A DNA stretch of 60,667 bases, taken from NCBI RefSeq assembly GCF_026191375.1, contig NZ_JAODTL010000049.1, positions 1 to 60,667 of the forward strand. Direction: 5' to 3'. The stretch's first letter is position 1, and each line of letters starts with the position of its first letter. A program made the translations under genes and the position numbers. The stretch is from Marinomonas pontica (lineage in GTDB: Bacteria; Pseudomonadota; Gammaproteobacteria; Pseudomonadales; Marinomonadaceae). A model generated the notes under the pieces. The model had not been told where the DNA came from. It did not search any database and was given only the letters and a program-made list of their open reading frames with translations. Of the stretch, positions 18,537-30,347 are shown one piece after another.

Positions 18537-19763
18537 TTAATTTATCGATAGCATGACTTCCTCGGCCCACAACATCGCGTCTAAAAATGCTCTGTTTAAG
18601 GTTGTTCTTTTTTGTGGGGTCATGGATTGGATATCATCCCAGTTTTGTTCTTCGCAATTGAGTGTTTGGCTTAAATAGCTGCCTAATTCTCCGGTTTGGC
18701 TCATAATGGCAGCCCTAGAATGTTTATCTAGGGCGATTTGTTCCAGCACGACGGATTTCTCAACGTTGAATACTGCGTCAATGCCTGACATAAGTCCGAC
18801 CATAAACGCTGTGTCGGCTAAATCTGACTGGTTGCTTTGCGCCAGTAGTTGGCAGCAACGACCCCGAGTGAGGAGTATTTTTAACAGGGCTTTAGGCTGG
18901 TTAGTGGAAGACGTGAGCGTGATGAGCAATGCCCACTTTTTAAGTTGAACTAAACCTAAAAATATAACCGCTTCTTTAATAGATACAACGGTTTTGGACA
19001 CGCCACAGACTGGGCTGTTTAAAATTCGTAATAGTTGATAGGACAGTTTTGGATTTTTACCCACCAGCTCGGTAATGGCTTCGATGCTAATGTCTTTGTC
19101 TTGTAGGGCATTAACCAATTCAATCGCGCCATGAGTCGCGGAGTCTATTTTCTTGCCCTTGATCAGTTCTGGTCGTTGCAAGAAATACCCTTGAAATAAG
19201 TCAAAGCCAATTTTTTTGCAGAGTTCGAACATCTCGACGTTTTCGACTTTCTCGGCGAGCAGGATTAAGCCTCGGGCTTTTAGTTCGGCGATTTGAACCA
19301 GGAAGTTTTCTGGCGGAGTCGCTAATACATCTATTTTAACAATTGAAATCCACGGTAATAAAGCTTCGTAATTTGCGTCAAACTGATAATCGTCTAGTGC
19401 AAAGCGATAGCCTGCTGATCGCCATTTCTTTAAGGCCTCAAAGAAGTCTGGTGTGAGCTGTTGGCTTTCTAGGATTTCGATGTAAACGGTATCTGGATCG
19501 ATCGGGAAGAAGGCATCAGACAGCATTAAATCGGTTGTCATATTGACAAAAAAAGGCTTTCTTAGTTGCGATTCTAGCTTGGTTATGCCAATGCATAAGT
19601 TAACCAATACTTGGCTGGTCGCGGATTCTCCGTCCGAAATATTGGCATTTAAGGCGTCCTTTCCACGGAATAAAAGCTCATAACCAAAGATGTCTTTTGA
19701 TTTTTTCAAAATTGGTTGTTGAGCCATCATTAGATCATCTAAGACCGTTGGAAATTCGATCAT
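18537..19763 (-). CDS. EAL-HDOD signalling protein (YuxH type) with degenerate EAL domain
   Basis: A 408-residue cytoplasmic protein with an EAL-like domain (about 1-205) followed by an HDOD domain (about 200-400). The EAL part keeps the fold marks YELLFRG, FVNMTTD and VYIEILES but lacks a clean Glu-Ala-Leu motif and has DDYQFD where active enzymes have DDFGTG. It is therefore probably not an active cyclic-di-GMP phosphodiesterase. The HDOD part shows NPKLSYQLLRILNSP and IVSLGL-like (here VIFLGLVQLKKW) helices. Such proteins act as c-di-GMP or phosphorylation-linked adaptors (CdgJ in Vibrio affects motility). It is monocistronic. Confidence 0.87.
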   Translation of the reverse strand: MIEFPTVLDDLMMAQQPILKKSKDIFGYELLFRGKDALNANISDGESATSQVLVNLCIGITKLESQLRKPFFVNMTTDLMLSDAFFPIDPDTVYIEILESQQLTPDFFEALKKWRSAGYRFALDDYQFDANYEALLPWISIVKIDVLATPPENFLVQIAELKARGLILLAEKVENVEMFELCKKIGFDLFQGYFLQRPELIKGKKIDSATHGAIELVNALQDKDISIEAITELVGKNPKLSYQLLRILNSPVCGVSKTVVSIKEAVIFLGLVQLKKWALLITLTSSTNQPKALLKILLTRGRCCQLLAQSNQSDLADTAFMVGLMSGIDAVFNVEKSVVLEQIALDKHSRAAIMSQTGELGSYLSQTLNCEEQNWDDIQSMTPQKRTTLNRAFLDAMLWAEEVMLSIN

Positions 19764-19912
19764 ATACTTCTCTTTTATTGCTTTTTAGTTGTTGTTCTAG
19801 TTCTTCAAAATAGGGGGTATCAAAACATACCTTTCTGGATTATGGCAACGAGGAATGTGGTGAAATGCTTTTTAATTATTGGGAAAAAATAATTCATAGT
19901 CTGTCAAAAAGG

Positions 19913-19941
19913 TTGACACCTATTAAAAGCATCCATAAAAT
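19913..19941 (+). promoter_or_regulatory. Promoter of tRNA-Ala
   Basis: Consensus TTGACA (19913-19918), a 17-base spacer, TAAAAT (19936-19941), then a G/C-rich discriminator (TCACCGCG). The tRNA begins at 20007, leaving a leader of roughly 60 bases. Confidence 0.75.
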
Positions 19942-20006
19942 TCACCGCGTTCAAATAATCTTTGATCTTCTCAGGACATTCAGTCCACCAACGCTTAGCG
20001 TTTTGT

Positions 20007-20082
20007 GGGGCCTTAGCTCAGCTGGGAGAGCGGTTCGCTGGCAGCGAACAGGTCAGCGGTTCGATCCCGCTAGGCTCCACCA
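20007..20082 (+). tRNA. tRNA-Ala (GGC)
   Basis: Acceptor GGGGCCT/AGGCTCC, anticodon stem GTTCG/CGAAC around CTGGCAG (anticodon GGC), T loop TTCGATC, and an encoded ACCA. It stands alone upstream of recC. Confidence 0.97.
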
Positions 20083-20196
20083 ATCAACTTCCTTTTCTCT
20101 TTTAATTAAATCATTCAGTTCTTCTTTTTTGTTGCATCCAAGGTTAGGCTTAATGGTATTTTTATTAAGATCCTTTTTGAAGCCTAGGATTCGTGC

Positions 20197-23100
20197 ATGT
20201 TTCAACTTTATACAGGTAACCGTCTAGAGGATTTAGCCGTGTTACTTGCCAAAATTTTAGCTGTTTCACCACCAGAAAACCCCTTTGATGATGAATCCAT
20301 TTTGGTGCAAAACCCCGGTATGGCGCAATGGCTGAAGATGTTTCTGGCTGAGTCGCATTCCATTGCCGCAGGTTTGGTGTTTCCTCTGCCTTCTACCTTT
20401 GTTTGGCAAACCTTTGCGCAAACCTTGGACGATATTCCTTCGCAAAGCGAATTTAACAAACCTTTCTTAGTGTGGCGTTTGATGCGCCTGTTGGATACTC
20501 GTCTCGGTGAACCGGAATTTCAAGCGCTGAGTTGGTATCTTAAAGAAGACGACACACAAATCCGCCGCTTCCAGTTATGCAGCAGCATTGCCGATATTTA
20601 CGATCAATATCTGGTATATCGCCCAGATTGGATCAAATCTTGGGAAGGTGGCGAAGCACAAGATTCTAAACTGAAAGCGATCTTTGAGCAGCAACCTTGG
20701 CAAGCCATTTTGTGGCGTGATCTGGTTACCGATATCAGCCAGCAGGGAACCTCGCTTTATCATCGAGGTAATCTGATTGAAGCTTTGCATGACGCCACAC
20801 AATCGTCTTCCCGACCTGTTGGCGTGCCAGAGCGAATCTTTATTTTTGGTGTGTCTTCTTTGCCGCCGAATACCCTTGAATCTCTTCGCGTTCTGGCCGC
20901 TTCTGGCTGGATTGATGTGCATTTATTTTTACAGAACCCTTGTCGTTTTTACTGGGGCGATGTGGTTGATAAGCATTACTTAGGTCGAGAAATAAAACGC
21001 CAAACCCTCAAGCCAGGATTGAGCACCGATACTTTGCATTTGGACGCCAATCCTTTGTTAGCCAGCTGGGGGCGTTTAGGCCGAGACTACATTGCGCAGC
21101 TGCAAGAAATGGCTGACAACGAACTAGAAGTATTTGAAGATTATCTGCGTGAGCAATCGAGTGGTTTGCTGCAATGGATTCAGCAAGATGTGCTGACTTT
21201 AGAAAATCATGGCTCGAAACAAGAGCGAGACGCCAGCATTGCCAACGCTGACTATCGGCATCCCGTTGCGGCAGATGATCAAAGCATTCGTGTACATCGT
21301 TGCCACAGTCCGTTACGGGAAGTGGAGGTTTTGCATGATCAGTTGTTGCAGATGTTCGAGAGTGATCCGAGTTTGACGCCAAAAGACGTCATTGTCATGT
21401 TGCCCGATGTGAATACTTACAGCCCGTTTGTTAAGGCTGTTTTCGGAAGATCAAAGCAGATTCCCTTTGCCTTGATTGACCAATCTGGCGGCATGGAAAA
21501 CCCAATTGTTGACGCCTATTTGTATTTGCTTGGCTTAGGCGAAAGTCGTTTCACCTTGTCCGAATTGATCAGCGTATTAGAAGTCCCAGCGGTGTTGGCG
21601 CGTTTTGAATTAACCGCCGATGAATTAGAGCGTATTCGCCAATGGTCGACAGAAGTGGGTATTCGTTGGGGGCTAGATGGCAAAACCGCGCAGCAACATG
21701 ATCTGCCAATACAAGAATCCCATACTTGGCTGAATGGCGTGCGTCGCATGTTGCTGGGTTACGCCATGGGTCACGACCATATTTGGGAAGGCACGCTAAG
21801 TTACGGTGATGTGGAAGGCTTAGAAGCGTCAGTGGCCGGTAAACTGGCTGAATTTTTGGTCGCTATTAATGATGCTCAATCGAAATTGATGGAATCCCTC
21901 GCGCCGAAAGAATGGATTTCGACTCTGTATTATTTGGCAGAGCGTTTCTTCTTATTAGAAAGATGACGATGCCTTTCAGGTCTTACTGACTAAGCAGCTT
22001 GACGCCTTGACCCTGCAATGGCAACAAGCGCATTTTGACGCCCCGTTGGATCAGCAAGTTATCCGCCAGTTGTTGTCGCCTTTGTTGCAAGAATCTCAAG
22101 GCGGTCAGCGCTTCTTAGCAGGTCGAGTGAACTTTTGTACCTTGATGCCCATGCGGTCTGTGCCGTTTAAAGTGATTTGTGTATTGGGCTTAAACGAAGG
22201 GGATTACCCTCGCAGTGTTGCACCGATGGGATTTGACTTGATGGTTGGGCAATATCGCAGTGGTGACCGAAGCCGACGAGAAGACGATAAATACTTGTTC
22301 CTTGAAGCCCTAATGTCTGCCCGAGATTGTTTTTATATCAGTTATGTGGGTCGCAGTATTCAAGACAACAGTGAGAAAAATCCGTCTATCTTAGTAAGTG
22401 AATTGCTGGAATACATCGGCCAAAGTTGTGTGTTTGAAGGCGATCAAGCATTAGCGCCAGACGATGCACAGAAAGCCTTGTTAGAAAAACTGATTCTTGA
22501 ACATCCTTTGCAGCCATTTAACGCGGCGTATTATTCGTCTCAACCGTCTTTAGATGTCAATTCGCAGGCATCTGATAAACGTTTGTACAGCTATGACGAA
22601 CAATGGTTGCCAGCTTTGTTGAGTGTTCCTATGGATGATGAGCATTTCGAGTTTTCACCGTTGGATGGTTTGGAGCAGCCAAGGTTAGAGCTTGCCCTTG
22701 ATGAGTTGTCGCGTTTTATTGGCCATCCGACGCGTTACTTCACCCAGCGTCGATTAAAAGCCTATTTGAGCTTGCAAGAAGAGGAAGAGAAAGAAGACGA
22801 ACCGTTCGCACTGGATGGCTTGGCGGGTTATCAGCTGCGCGAAGGTTTGTTGCAAGCCATGCTAAAAGGCGATGAAGATCAGTTTGTCGAGCGTTTATCT
22901 TTGATGGGCGCGTTACCTTATGGCGCGCTGGGTCGCTTGTCTTTGCAGCAGAGTCGCGGTCAATGTCAGCAGCTTTTTTCTGTGTTGCAAGGTTATGCAT
23001 TAGAAGAATGTGAACCGATTGAAGTGAACTTGGCCCTTGGCAGTATTGTTTTGCAAGCTTGGTTGGATTTGCCGACGGCGACGACACGCTTGTCTTATCG

Positions 23101-23569
23101 CATTGGCGATTTATCCGCCCATCAAAAAATGCAGGCGTGGATTGAGCATTTGGCTTTATGTGCTCAAGGTACGCCCAAGCAGCATCATCTTATTAATCTG
23201 AGCAAAACGGGTAAATTGCTACAGCACAGTTTTATTGTTATCCCGCCGAAGGATGCTCAAGACTATCTCAACACTATGCTGGCGTTATTGCAGCAAGGCT
23301 TGTGTCAGCCGATTGCCTTACCGGCCAAAAGTGCTGACGCCTGGTGTAAAAGCTATTGTTCGAGCAAAGCGCAAGAAGACGCGGATATCGCTTGGGAGCA
23401 AACATTGAAGCCTTACCAAGACAACAGCAGTGCTTTTACTCGCAGTGAGGTAGACGATGCTTATTGGCAGCGTTATTTCCCTGATTTAAATCGCCAAAAG
23501 GAACAATTTGTCGCCTTGTGTGAGCAAATTTGGTTGCCCATGCATCGTCATTTGGAGGTGATGGAATGA
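20197..23569 (+). pseudogene. recC: Exonuclease V subunit RecC, interrupted by one frameshift (probably a sequencing error)
   Basis: RecC recognises Chi and splits the duplex in RecBCD, the main double-strand-break repair and linear-DNA degradation machine. Family segments include NPFDDESILVQNPGMAQWLKM near the start, VHRCHSPLREVEVLHDQLL, and, after the shift, VPFKVICVLGLNEGDYPRS. The first frame (20197-21966) meets a stop just after RFFLLE. Removing one A from the AAA at 21959-21961 reads Leu-Leu-Glu-Asp-Asp-Asp-Ala-Phe and continues to 23569, giving 1,123 residues, a normal RecC length. The stop overlaps the recB start (ATGA). Confidence 0.93.
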
Positions 23570-26500
23570 GTCATTCCGCAGAGCCACAAACTCTCATTCC
23601 TGAGCCGCTCAACGCCTTAACCTTCCCATTGTTTGGCAAACGTCTAATCGAAGCCAGTGCAGGCACGGGGAAAACCTACACTATTGCCAACTTGTATTTG
23701 CGCTTGCTGGTGCCAACTGGGCCGTCTTTATCTGGAAATAACGCAGATTTAGACAAGCCGCTGACAGTGGATCAAATCTTGGTGGTGACCTTTACCGAAG
23801 CCGCCACCGCCGAGCTAAAAGCCCGTATTCGTGGACGCATACGCGTGGCGCGAAAAGCCTTATTGCAGGGCGAAAGTGGCGATGTATTTCTCGCGGATTG
23901 GATGGCGCAAATGTCAGCCGAACAACGCGCTGGCGCCATTGAAAAATTACTGTACGCCGAAAAGCAAATGGACGAAGCGGCGGTGTTCACTATTCATGGC
24001 TTTTGTCAGCGCATGCTGAGTCAGAATGCGTTTGAAAGCCGCATGTTGTTCCAACAAACCATTGAGACCGACGAGCTGGCGCCATTGTCTATGGCAGTGA
24101 AAGACGTTTGGCGTAGTGTGTTTTATCCAATGGACGACACCAAAGCGGCTTTGATTCAGCCAATTTGGTCGAATCCAGACGCCTTGTTGAAAGACTTATA
24201 TTTACTGAATAATCAGCCTGACGCCAAAATCGCTGTACCAGATTACGACTGGGAAAGTGCGTTAAGTCAGGCTCAAGAAACCATGGCGGCGGTGCGCGCC
24301 ATGTGGTTGAGTCAGTCGCAAGATATTATTGATGCCCTTGAGCGCAGCGGTATTAAGCGCACTTTTTGGCGCAAAGACCCCTCGAAAGATATTGAGGCTA
24401 TGACGCAATGGGCGCGTTCCTCGCGTTTTGAATTAGACAAAAGCCTCGAAAAATTTGATACCAATGAGCACGCTAGCCGATTGAGCAAAGGCGGCGATTT
24501 GCCTGCGCACGAATTTTTTGGCTTGGTGCAGTCTTTGCGGGAAAGCTTTCCTGATGCGGGGCGATTAAAAGCGGTATTGCTGACTCAACTTTGGCAACAA
24601 ACCCAAGAACGTATGAAGCGCTGGAAGCGCAGCACACAATCTCTGACGTTCACAGACTTGCTAACTTCTCTCGATGTGGCGCTAACGCAAGACGAAGCAG
24701 GCAAGTTAGCCGAACGTATTCGTCACCTTTATCCCATTGCTCTGATCGATGAGTTTCAAGACACGGATGCGGTGCAATATCGGATTTTCTCGACGATTTA
24801 TGCGTCAGCGCAAGTGGACCAAAATACGCTAGGCTTGATCATGATCGGCGACCCTAAACAGGCAATTTATGCCTTTCGTGGCGCGGATATTTATACCTAT
24901 CTGGCAGCAAAAAAACGGGTAGACGCTGTGTACTCTTTGGCGATCAATTATCGTTCTTCTGCGGCCATGATTCAGTCTGTTAATGGACTTTTTACTACGC
25001 AAGCGGAACCCTTTCGAGTAGCGGGAATTCCTTTCGTGGAAGTACAGGACCGTGGCGTTGCCAGTGGCTTTTCTCGACAAGGTCAAACACAAGCCGCACT
25101 ACAGTTTTTGTATCAACGCAGTGACGAGCCAGTTTCGTCGAAAGAGTATCGTCAAACCATGGCGGAATCCTGCGCGGCGCATCTCCATGAAATCTTACTG
25201 GAAGGTCAGCAAGGGCAGGCGCTCATTGATGGCCAAGGCGTGCGACCAAAAGACGTTGCCTTGTTGGTAACCAACTTTAGCCAAGCCAATGCCCTAAAAG
25301 ACGCGTTACGCCAACGTGGTATTGCCAGCGTGTATTTGAGTGATAAAGGTTCCGTATTTGAAACCGTTGAGGCGCGAGAACTACTGATCGTGTTGACGGC
25401 GATTTTATCCAATGGGCAAGAAAGCAAGCTGCGTTCCGCCTTGGCAACCAGTTTGGTCGATTGGTCATTGGAAGACTTGGACACGCTGAATCACGACGAT
25501 GTCGTGTACGAAAAATGGGGGCAAGCTTTCCGTGATTATCTAGAAATCTGGGACAAACAAGGCTTGTTACCCATGTTGCGCGAGTTTATGCAGGACGTGG
25601 CTTTAGCGGCGAACATGCTAAGCCATACCGGTGGTGAACGCCGCTTAACCGACTTTTTGCATTTAACCGAAGAAAGTTACAGCAAAAGTCCCTTGAGTTG
25701 GATTCTAAAGAAGGGGTTTTACGCTATCTCAGATTGGCGATTCAAAACCCGAACGGCAACAGTGACGAGCAAAAGATTCGCCTTGAAACCGATGCGGAAT
25801 TGGTTCGAATTGTCACCATTCACAAAAGTAAGGGCTTGGAATACCCCATCGTGTATTTGCCGTTTGCGTTTACGCCATATCGAGATAAAGAAAAATCGGC
25901 TTTGTATCACGATGCGCAACAGCAATTGTGGATTGCTATTGATCCTGATGAAACGCAAACCGAGCTTCATAAGGAAGAACTGTACGCAGCGGAAATTCGC
26001 TTGGCGTATGTGGCGTTAACGCGTTCCAAAGAGGCGTGTTTTATTGGTTCAATGGAAGTGGGTAAAAGCGCGAATAAATCCCATGGCGCTGTATCAGATG
26101 TTCACCTTAGTGGCGTTGGCGCTTTGATTAGCGAAGGCGAGCCGCTGGAAGCTGGTGACTTGTACCCAAGTATCGAACGTCTTTGTGAGCGCTACCAAAA
26201 TGGACAAATGGGCTTGCTGGAATTGCCTGAGGAACCACCGCGTTTGCCGCGCTTCAAGATGGATCAGGCGCAATTGACCGAGCCTCATGCAAGAGCCTTT
26301 ACCGGACGCGTGGAACGAGATTGGTGGGTGGGAAGTTACTCCTCGCTGGTGGTAGAAGACAAAGAGCAACACGACGAAAGTGTGCCTGGCTTGGATGAAA
26401 CCACACGCTTGCTGGATCCATTGGCGGAAGACGTTGATGTAAAAGACAGTCAAGAAGCGCCAGAGCAAAATCGCTTTACTTTCCCCAAAGGCGCCAAGCC

Positions 26501-27245
26501 GGGGACATTCTTGCATGACACACTGGAAGGCAAAGCGCTTCATGATGTATCGAGCAATCCGAGCTTTAACGATTTATTAAAAACCAGTCACCATAAGTTA
26601 ATGGCGGATTTTTATGAACGTCAGGGTTTTGATGAATGGCAAGATGTATTGAGCGAATGGCTGCCAGACATAGTGAATACTGAGCTAATGGCGGGAATGA
26701 GTTTAGGGAGTTTGTCGCCATCGGCTTGCCGAAAAGAGATGGAGTTTTTTATTCCGGTGACTGGCATGAATGCTTTGCAATTGGATCGTATTTCTCGCGA
26801 ACACGATGAAGTGTCTCGTGTTGCGCCAATGATTCAGGATCGTCCGTTAAAAGGCATGCTAAAAGGCTTTATCGATTTGCTGTTCGAATACCAAGGGCGC
26901 TATTACGTGTTGGATTATAAATCGAACTATTTGGGCGACGACTTTGCTGATTACGAACCAGAGAGAATTGGTTCATGCCATTGCCGAGCACAGATACGAT
27001 TTGCAATATCAGCTTTATACCTTGGCGTTGCATCGCTTGTTAAAGCAGCGTTTGCCACACTACGATTACGAAAAACACGTGGGTGGCGTGGTGTATTTGT
27101 TTCTCCGCGGTATGCAGCCTGAACAAAAAGCGGTGTTTTCCAAAGCCGCTTAAGTCTTGAGCATGTTACCGCTTTAGACAAGCTGTTTAGTGGCGAAAGC
27201 GATAAGCCAGAAAATCACGAGGCGGTACAATATGGACTTTTCTAA
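23566..27245 (+). pseudogene. recB: Exonuclease V subunit RecB, interrupted by three frameshifts (probably sequencing errors)
   Basis: RecB is the 3'-5' helicase and only nuclease of RecBCD. Walker A ASAGTGKT lies at about residues 30-37, helicase motif II around IDEFQDTDAVQ, and motif V/VI segments HKSKGLEYPIVYLP and LAYVALTRSKE follow. The C-terminal nuclease has GFIDLLF and VLDYKSNYLG, the catalytic Asp/Asp-x-Lys residues. Shifts are near 25685-25695 (one base missing), about 26965-26970 (one base extra) and about 27141-27150 (one base missing). With these repaired the frame closes at 27245 as a 1,226-residue protein ending NHEAVQYGLF. It starts at 23566, overlapping the recC stop, and overlaps recD by 14 bases. 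Confidence 0.92.
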
Positions 27246-29166
27246 TCAGCTAGGTTTGCTCGACGCTCTTGATGAAAAAGCGCTTGAGGAAAGTCCATCT
27301 GCTACGACGTCATTCAGTTTGTCTGCTTGGCAAGCCAAGGGCGTGTTAAGAGCGATTGATTGCCAGTGGATTGAGCAGCTGGCGCAACATGCGAAAGAAA
27401 GCAATCCAGATGACAATAAGAGCGCGGTTTATATCGCTGGCGCTTTGTGCAGTGCGTATCTTGGTGCGGGGCATATTTGTATCGATCTAGCGACCATTTG
27501 GCAACGTCCGCCAGAAGGTATTGATTTAGACGAGTTACGAACGGCATTACATCCTAGCGGCGTAAATAGCGTTTCTGCTTGGTGCGAATCTCTGCAAGCA
27601 AGTCGCTTGGTGTCTTCTGCGACAAGCTTAGCTGAACGACCTATGGTATTGGCAGGCACGCGTTTGTATTTGTATCGTTATTTTCAATATGAACAACAGG
27701 TGCTGAATTATCTTAAAGGTCAATTTTCTGTTGCGCCTTATGCTGTGAATGCCGATTTGTTAGCGCAACTATTCCCTAACCAATCCGATACAGTGGATTG
27801 GCAACAAGTCGCGGTTGCCAATGCGGCGAGTTTGCCTTTCTCTGTGATCAGCGGTGGTCCCGGAACTGGCAAGACAACCACTGTGACTCGCTTGTTGGCC
27901 TTGCTGGTGGCTCAATCATTTGCGGAAGGTAGGTTGTTACGTATCGAGCTGGCCGCACCAACCGGTAAAGCGGCGGCGCGATTGACGGAGTCCATCTCAA
28001 AGGCCAAAGCGGATTTGCCATTAAGCGATGACATTAAACGTGCCATTCCTGAACAAGCTAGCACCTTACATCGCTTATTGGGTAGCGATTTTGGGCGTAG
28101 TCGATTTAAGCATAATAAAGAAAATCCTTTGCATCTGGATGTGTTGCTGGTGGACGAAGTGTCCATGGTGGATTTGCCCATGATGGCGAAGTTGATTGAT
28201 GCCATGCCACCTCATGCTCGACTGATTTTATTAGGCGATAAAGATCAACTCGCCTCGGTAGAAGCGGGCAGTGTGTTAGGGGATTTATCTTATGGCATCG
28301 AAGAGGTTTACTTTCAACCAGAATGGGCTGAGCGACTAAGTTATCTTACTGGGGAAAATCTGGCGCCGTTTGGTAATCCGTCGGCACCGCCAATAAGTCG
28401 AGCGCTGACATTGCTGCGCACCAGTTATCGCTTTGATGCGAATAGCGGTATCGGTCATTTGGCAAAAGCGATGAACGCAGGTGATAGCCAAGCGGTATTG
28501 GGTTGTCTTCAATCTAATTACGCCGATGTAGAGTGGCGAGTACCAGAAGAAGGGCAAACTAAAGCTGATATTGCGACTCTTGCTAAAGGTTACGATAACT
28601 ATTGGGAGGCGGTGCGCCAGAATCTAGACATTACCAAGCTCTATGAGGTGTTTTCCCGTTATCAGATTTTGACCGCGGTTCGCCAAGGCGAGTTTGGTGT
28701 CGAGAAGATCAATGCGCAACTAGAGCAATACTTCTATCAGCGTGGGCGAGTAAAAGACCCGCATGTTTGGTATCCAGGGAAAGCCGTGATGCTAACCCGA
28801 AACGATGCGGCATTGGGGCTGTTTAATGGTGATATCGGTCTTTGTATGCCTGATGAATTTCAGCGTCTTCGTGTCTGGTTTATGCAGCCTGATGGCTCTT
28901 TTACCGGCTTGCTGCCGAGTCGTTTGAGTGAATTTGAAGTGGTATTTGCAATGACAGTGCATAAATCCCAAGGTTCTGAGTTTGATCAAGTTGCTTTGTT
29001 GCTGCCTTTGACGCCATCGCCAGTCTTGACCAAAGAATTGCTATATACAGGCATCACTCGGGCGAAAAAATCGTTCACCTTGTGGGGAGGGAGCGGACTC
29101 ATTCGGGCAGCAACCAGTACACGCATTCAGCGATATTCTGGGCTTGTTAGCGCGCTTTGGGATTGA
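27232..29166 (+). CDS. recD: Exonuclease V subunit RecD
   Basis: RecD is the 5'-3' superfamily 1B helicase of RecBCD. In 644 uninterrupted residues it shows Walker A GGPGTGKTTT at about 208, VLLVDEVSMVDLPMM near 306 (motif II), LILLGDKDQLASVEAGSVL (motif III), and motifs V and VI in MTVHKSQGSEFDQV and LLYTGITRAKK. The start ATG at 27232 follows CACGAGGCGG and lies inside the end of the repaired recB frame, the usual translationally coupled arrangement. An upstream non-ATG start at 27190 is less likely. Confidence 0.94.
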   Translation: MDFSNQLGLLDALDEKALEESPSATTSFSLSAWQAKGVLRAIDCQWIEQLAQHAKESNPDDNKSAVYIAGALCSAYLGAGHICIDLATIWQRPPEGIDLDELRTALHPSGVNSVSAWCESLQASRLVSSATSLAERPMVLAGTRLYLYRYFQYEQQVLNYLKGQFSVAPYAVNADLLAQLFPNQSDTVDWQQVAVANAASLPFSVISGGPGTGKTTTVTRLLALLVAQSFAEGRLLRIELAAPTGKAAARLTESISKAKADLPLSDDIKRAIPEQASTLHRLLGSDFGRSRFKHNKENPLHLDVLLVDEVSMVDLPMMAKLIDAMPPHARLILLGDKDQLASVEAGSVLGDLSYGIEEVYFQPEWAERLSYLTGENLAPFGNPSAPPISRALTLLRTSYRFDANSGIGHLAKAMNAGDSQAVLGCLQSNYADVEWRVPEEGQTKADIATLAKGYDNYWEAVRQNLDITKLYEVFSRYQILTAVRQGEFGVEKINAQLEQYFYQRGRVKDPHVWYPGKAVMLTRNDAALGLFNGDIGLCMPDEFQRLRVWFMQPDGSFTGLLPSRLSEFEVVFAMTVHKSQGSEFDQVALLLPLTPSPVLTKELLYTGITRAKKSFTLWGGSGLIRAATSTRIQRYSGLVSALWD

Positions 29167-29327
29167 TATTGATGTATTCGCCTCCACTAATGAGAAACGC
29201 ATCAAAAAAGCTTGTAAAACATCAGGCTAAATAATCGAAATGTGCGATTCTTGCCATGGTTTTTTTGTGATAGGGTAAGCGGCGTTTACAGTTTAGACAT
29301 CCAGTTTAGTAGGAAAGAGTAACAACA

Positions 29328-30336
29328 ATGGCAAAAGAAATTGTTTTAACCGGTGTTACCACCACAGGCACTCCGCATTTAGGTAATTATGTGGGAGCAA
29401 TTCGTCCAGCGATCGAAGCAAGCCGTCAAGACAATACGGAATCTTACTTCTTCCTTGCGGACTATCATGCGTTGATCAAGTGTCAGGATCCTGAACGTGT
29501 GAAACAGTCTCGTTTAGAAATTGCGGCGACCCGGCTAGCGTGTGGCTTGGATACCGATAAAGCAACTTTTTACCGTCAGTCTGATATTCCTGAAATTGCC
29601 GAATTAAACTGGCTACTGACTTGTGTTACTGCTAAGGGGTTGATGAACCGCGCTCTATGCTTACAAAGGCGCCGTTGATGAAAACCTTGCCAATGATCAA
29701 GATCCGGATTTTGGTATTACTATGGGCTTGTTTTGTTACCCAGTATTAATGGCAGCGGATATTTTGGCGTTTAACGCACATAAAGTCCCTGTTGGCCGTG
29801 ACCAGATTCAGCATATCGAAATGGCGCGCGACATAGCGGGGCGTTTTAACCATTTATTTGGTGAGCACTTCGTTTTACCTGAAGCGGTTGTTGGTGAAGA
29901 AGGTTCTATTCTGAAAGGCCTAGACGGCCGTAAGATGAGTAAGAGTTACAATAATACCATTCCATTATTTGATACTGAGAAAAAGCTGCAAAAAGGGATT
30001 AATAAGATCAAGACAAACTTGTTAGAACCTGGTGAAGCGAAAGACCCAGATGATTCTACCGTGTTTGATATTTATAAGGCGTTTGCTACCCCTGAACAAA
30101 CGGCGCAGATGCGTCAGAACTTTGCGGACGGCATTGCATGGGGTGAAGCGAAGAAGGAACTTTTTGCTCTAGTTAATGGTCAACTGAGTGAGCCGCGTGA
30201 AAAGTACCTTGAGTTGATGGCCAATCCTGCACACGTAGAAGACATTCTGCAAGCTGGGGCTGAAAAAGCGCGAGCTCGTGCACGTAGCATGATATCAGAC
30301 TTACGCAGTGCCGTCGGTTTGGTCAATTTTAAATAA
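29328..30336 (+). pseudogene. trpS: Tryptophanyl-tRNA synthetase, interrupted by one frameshift (probably a sequencing error)
   Basis: A class I synthetase that charges tRNA-Trp. The N-terminal part has the HIGH-equivalent [11 protein letters not shown], and the second part has the KMSKS loop ([12 protein letters not shown]) and [15 protein letters not shown]. The frames part at about 29655: after MNRA the sequence reads into a stop. Removing one T at 29656 gives [12 protein letters not shown] and joins the halves into a normal 335-residue enzyme. As the gene is essential, an error in the read is more likely than real loss unless another trpS exists elsewhere. Confidence 0.94.
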
Positions 30337-30347
30337 AGGAGAGTTTT

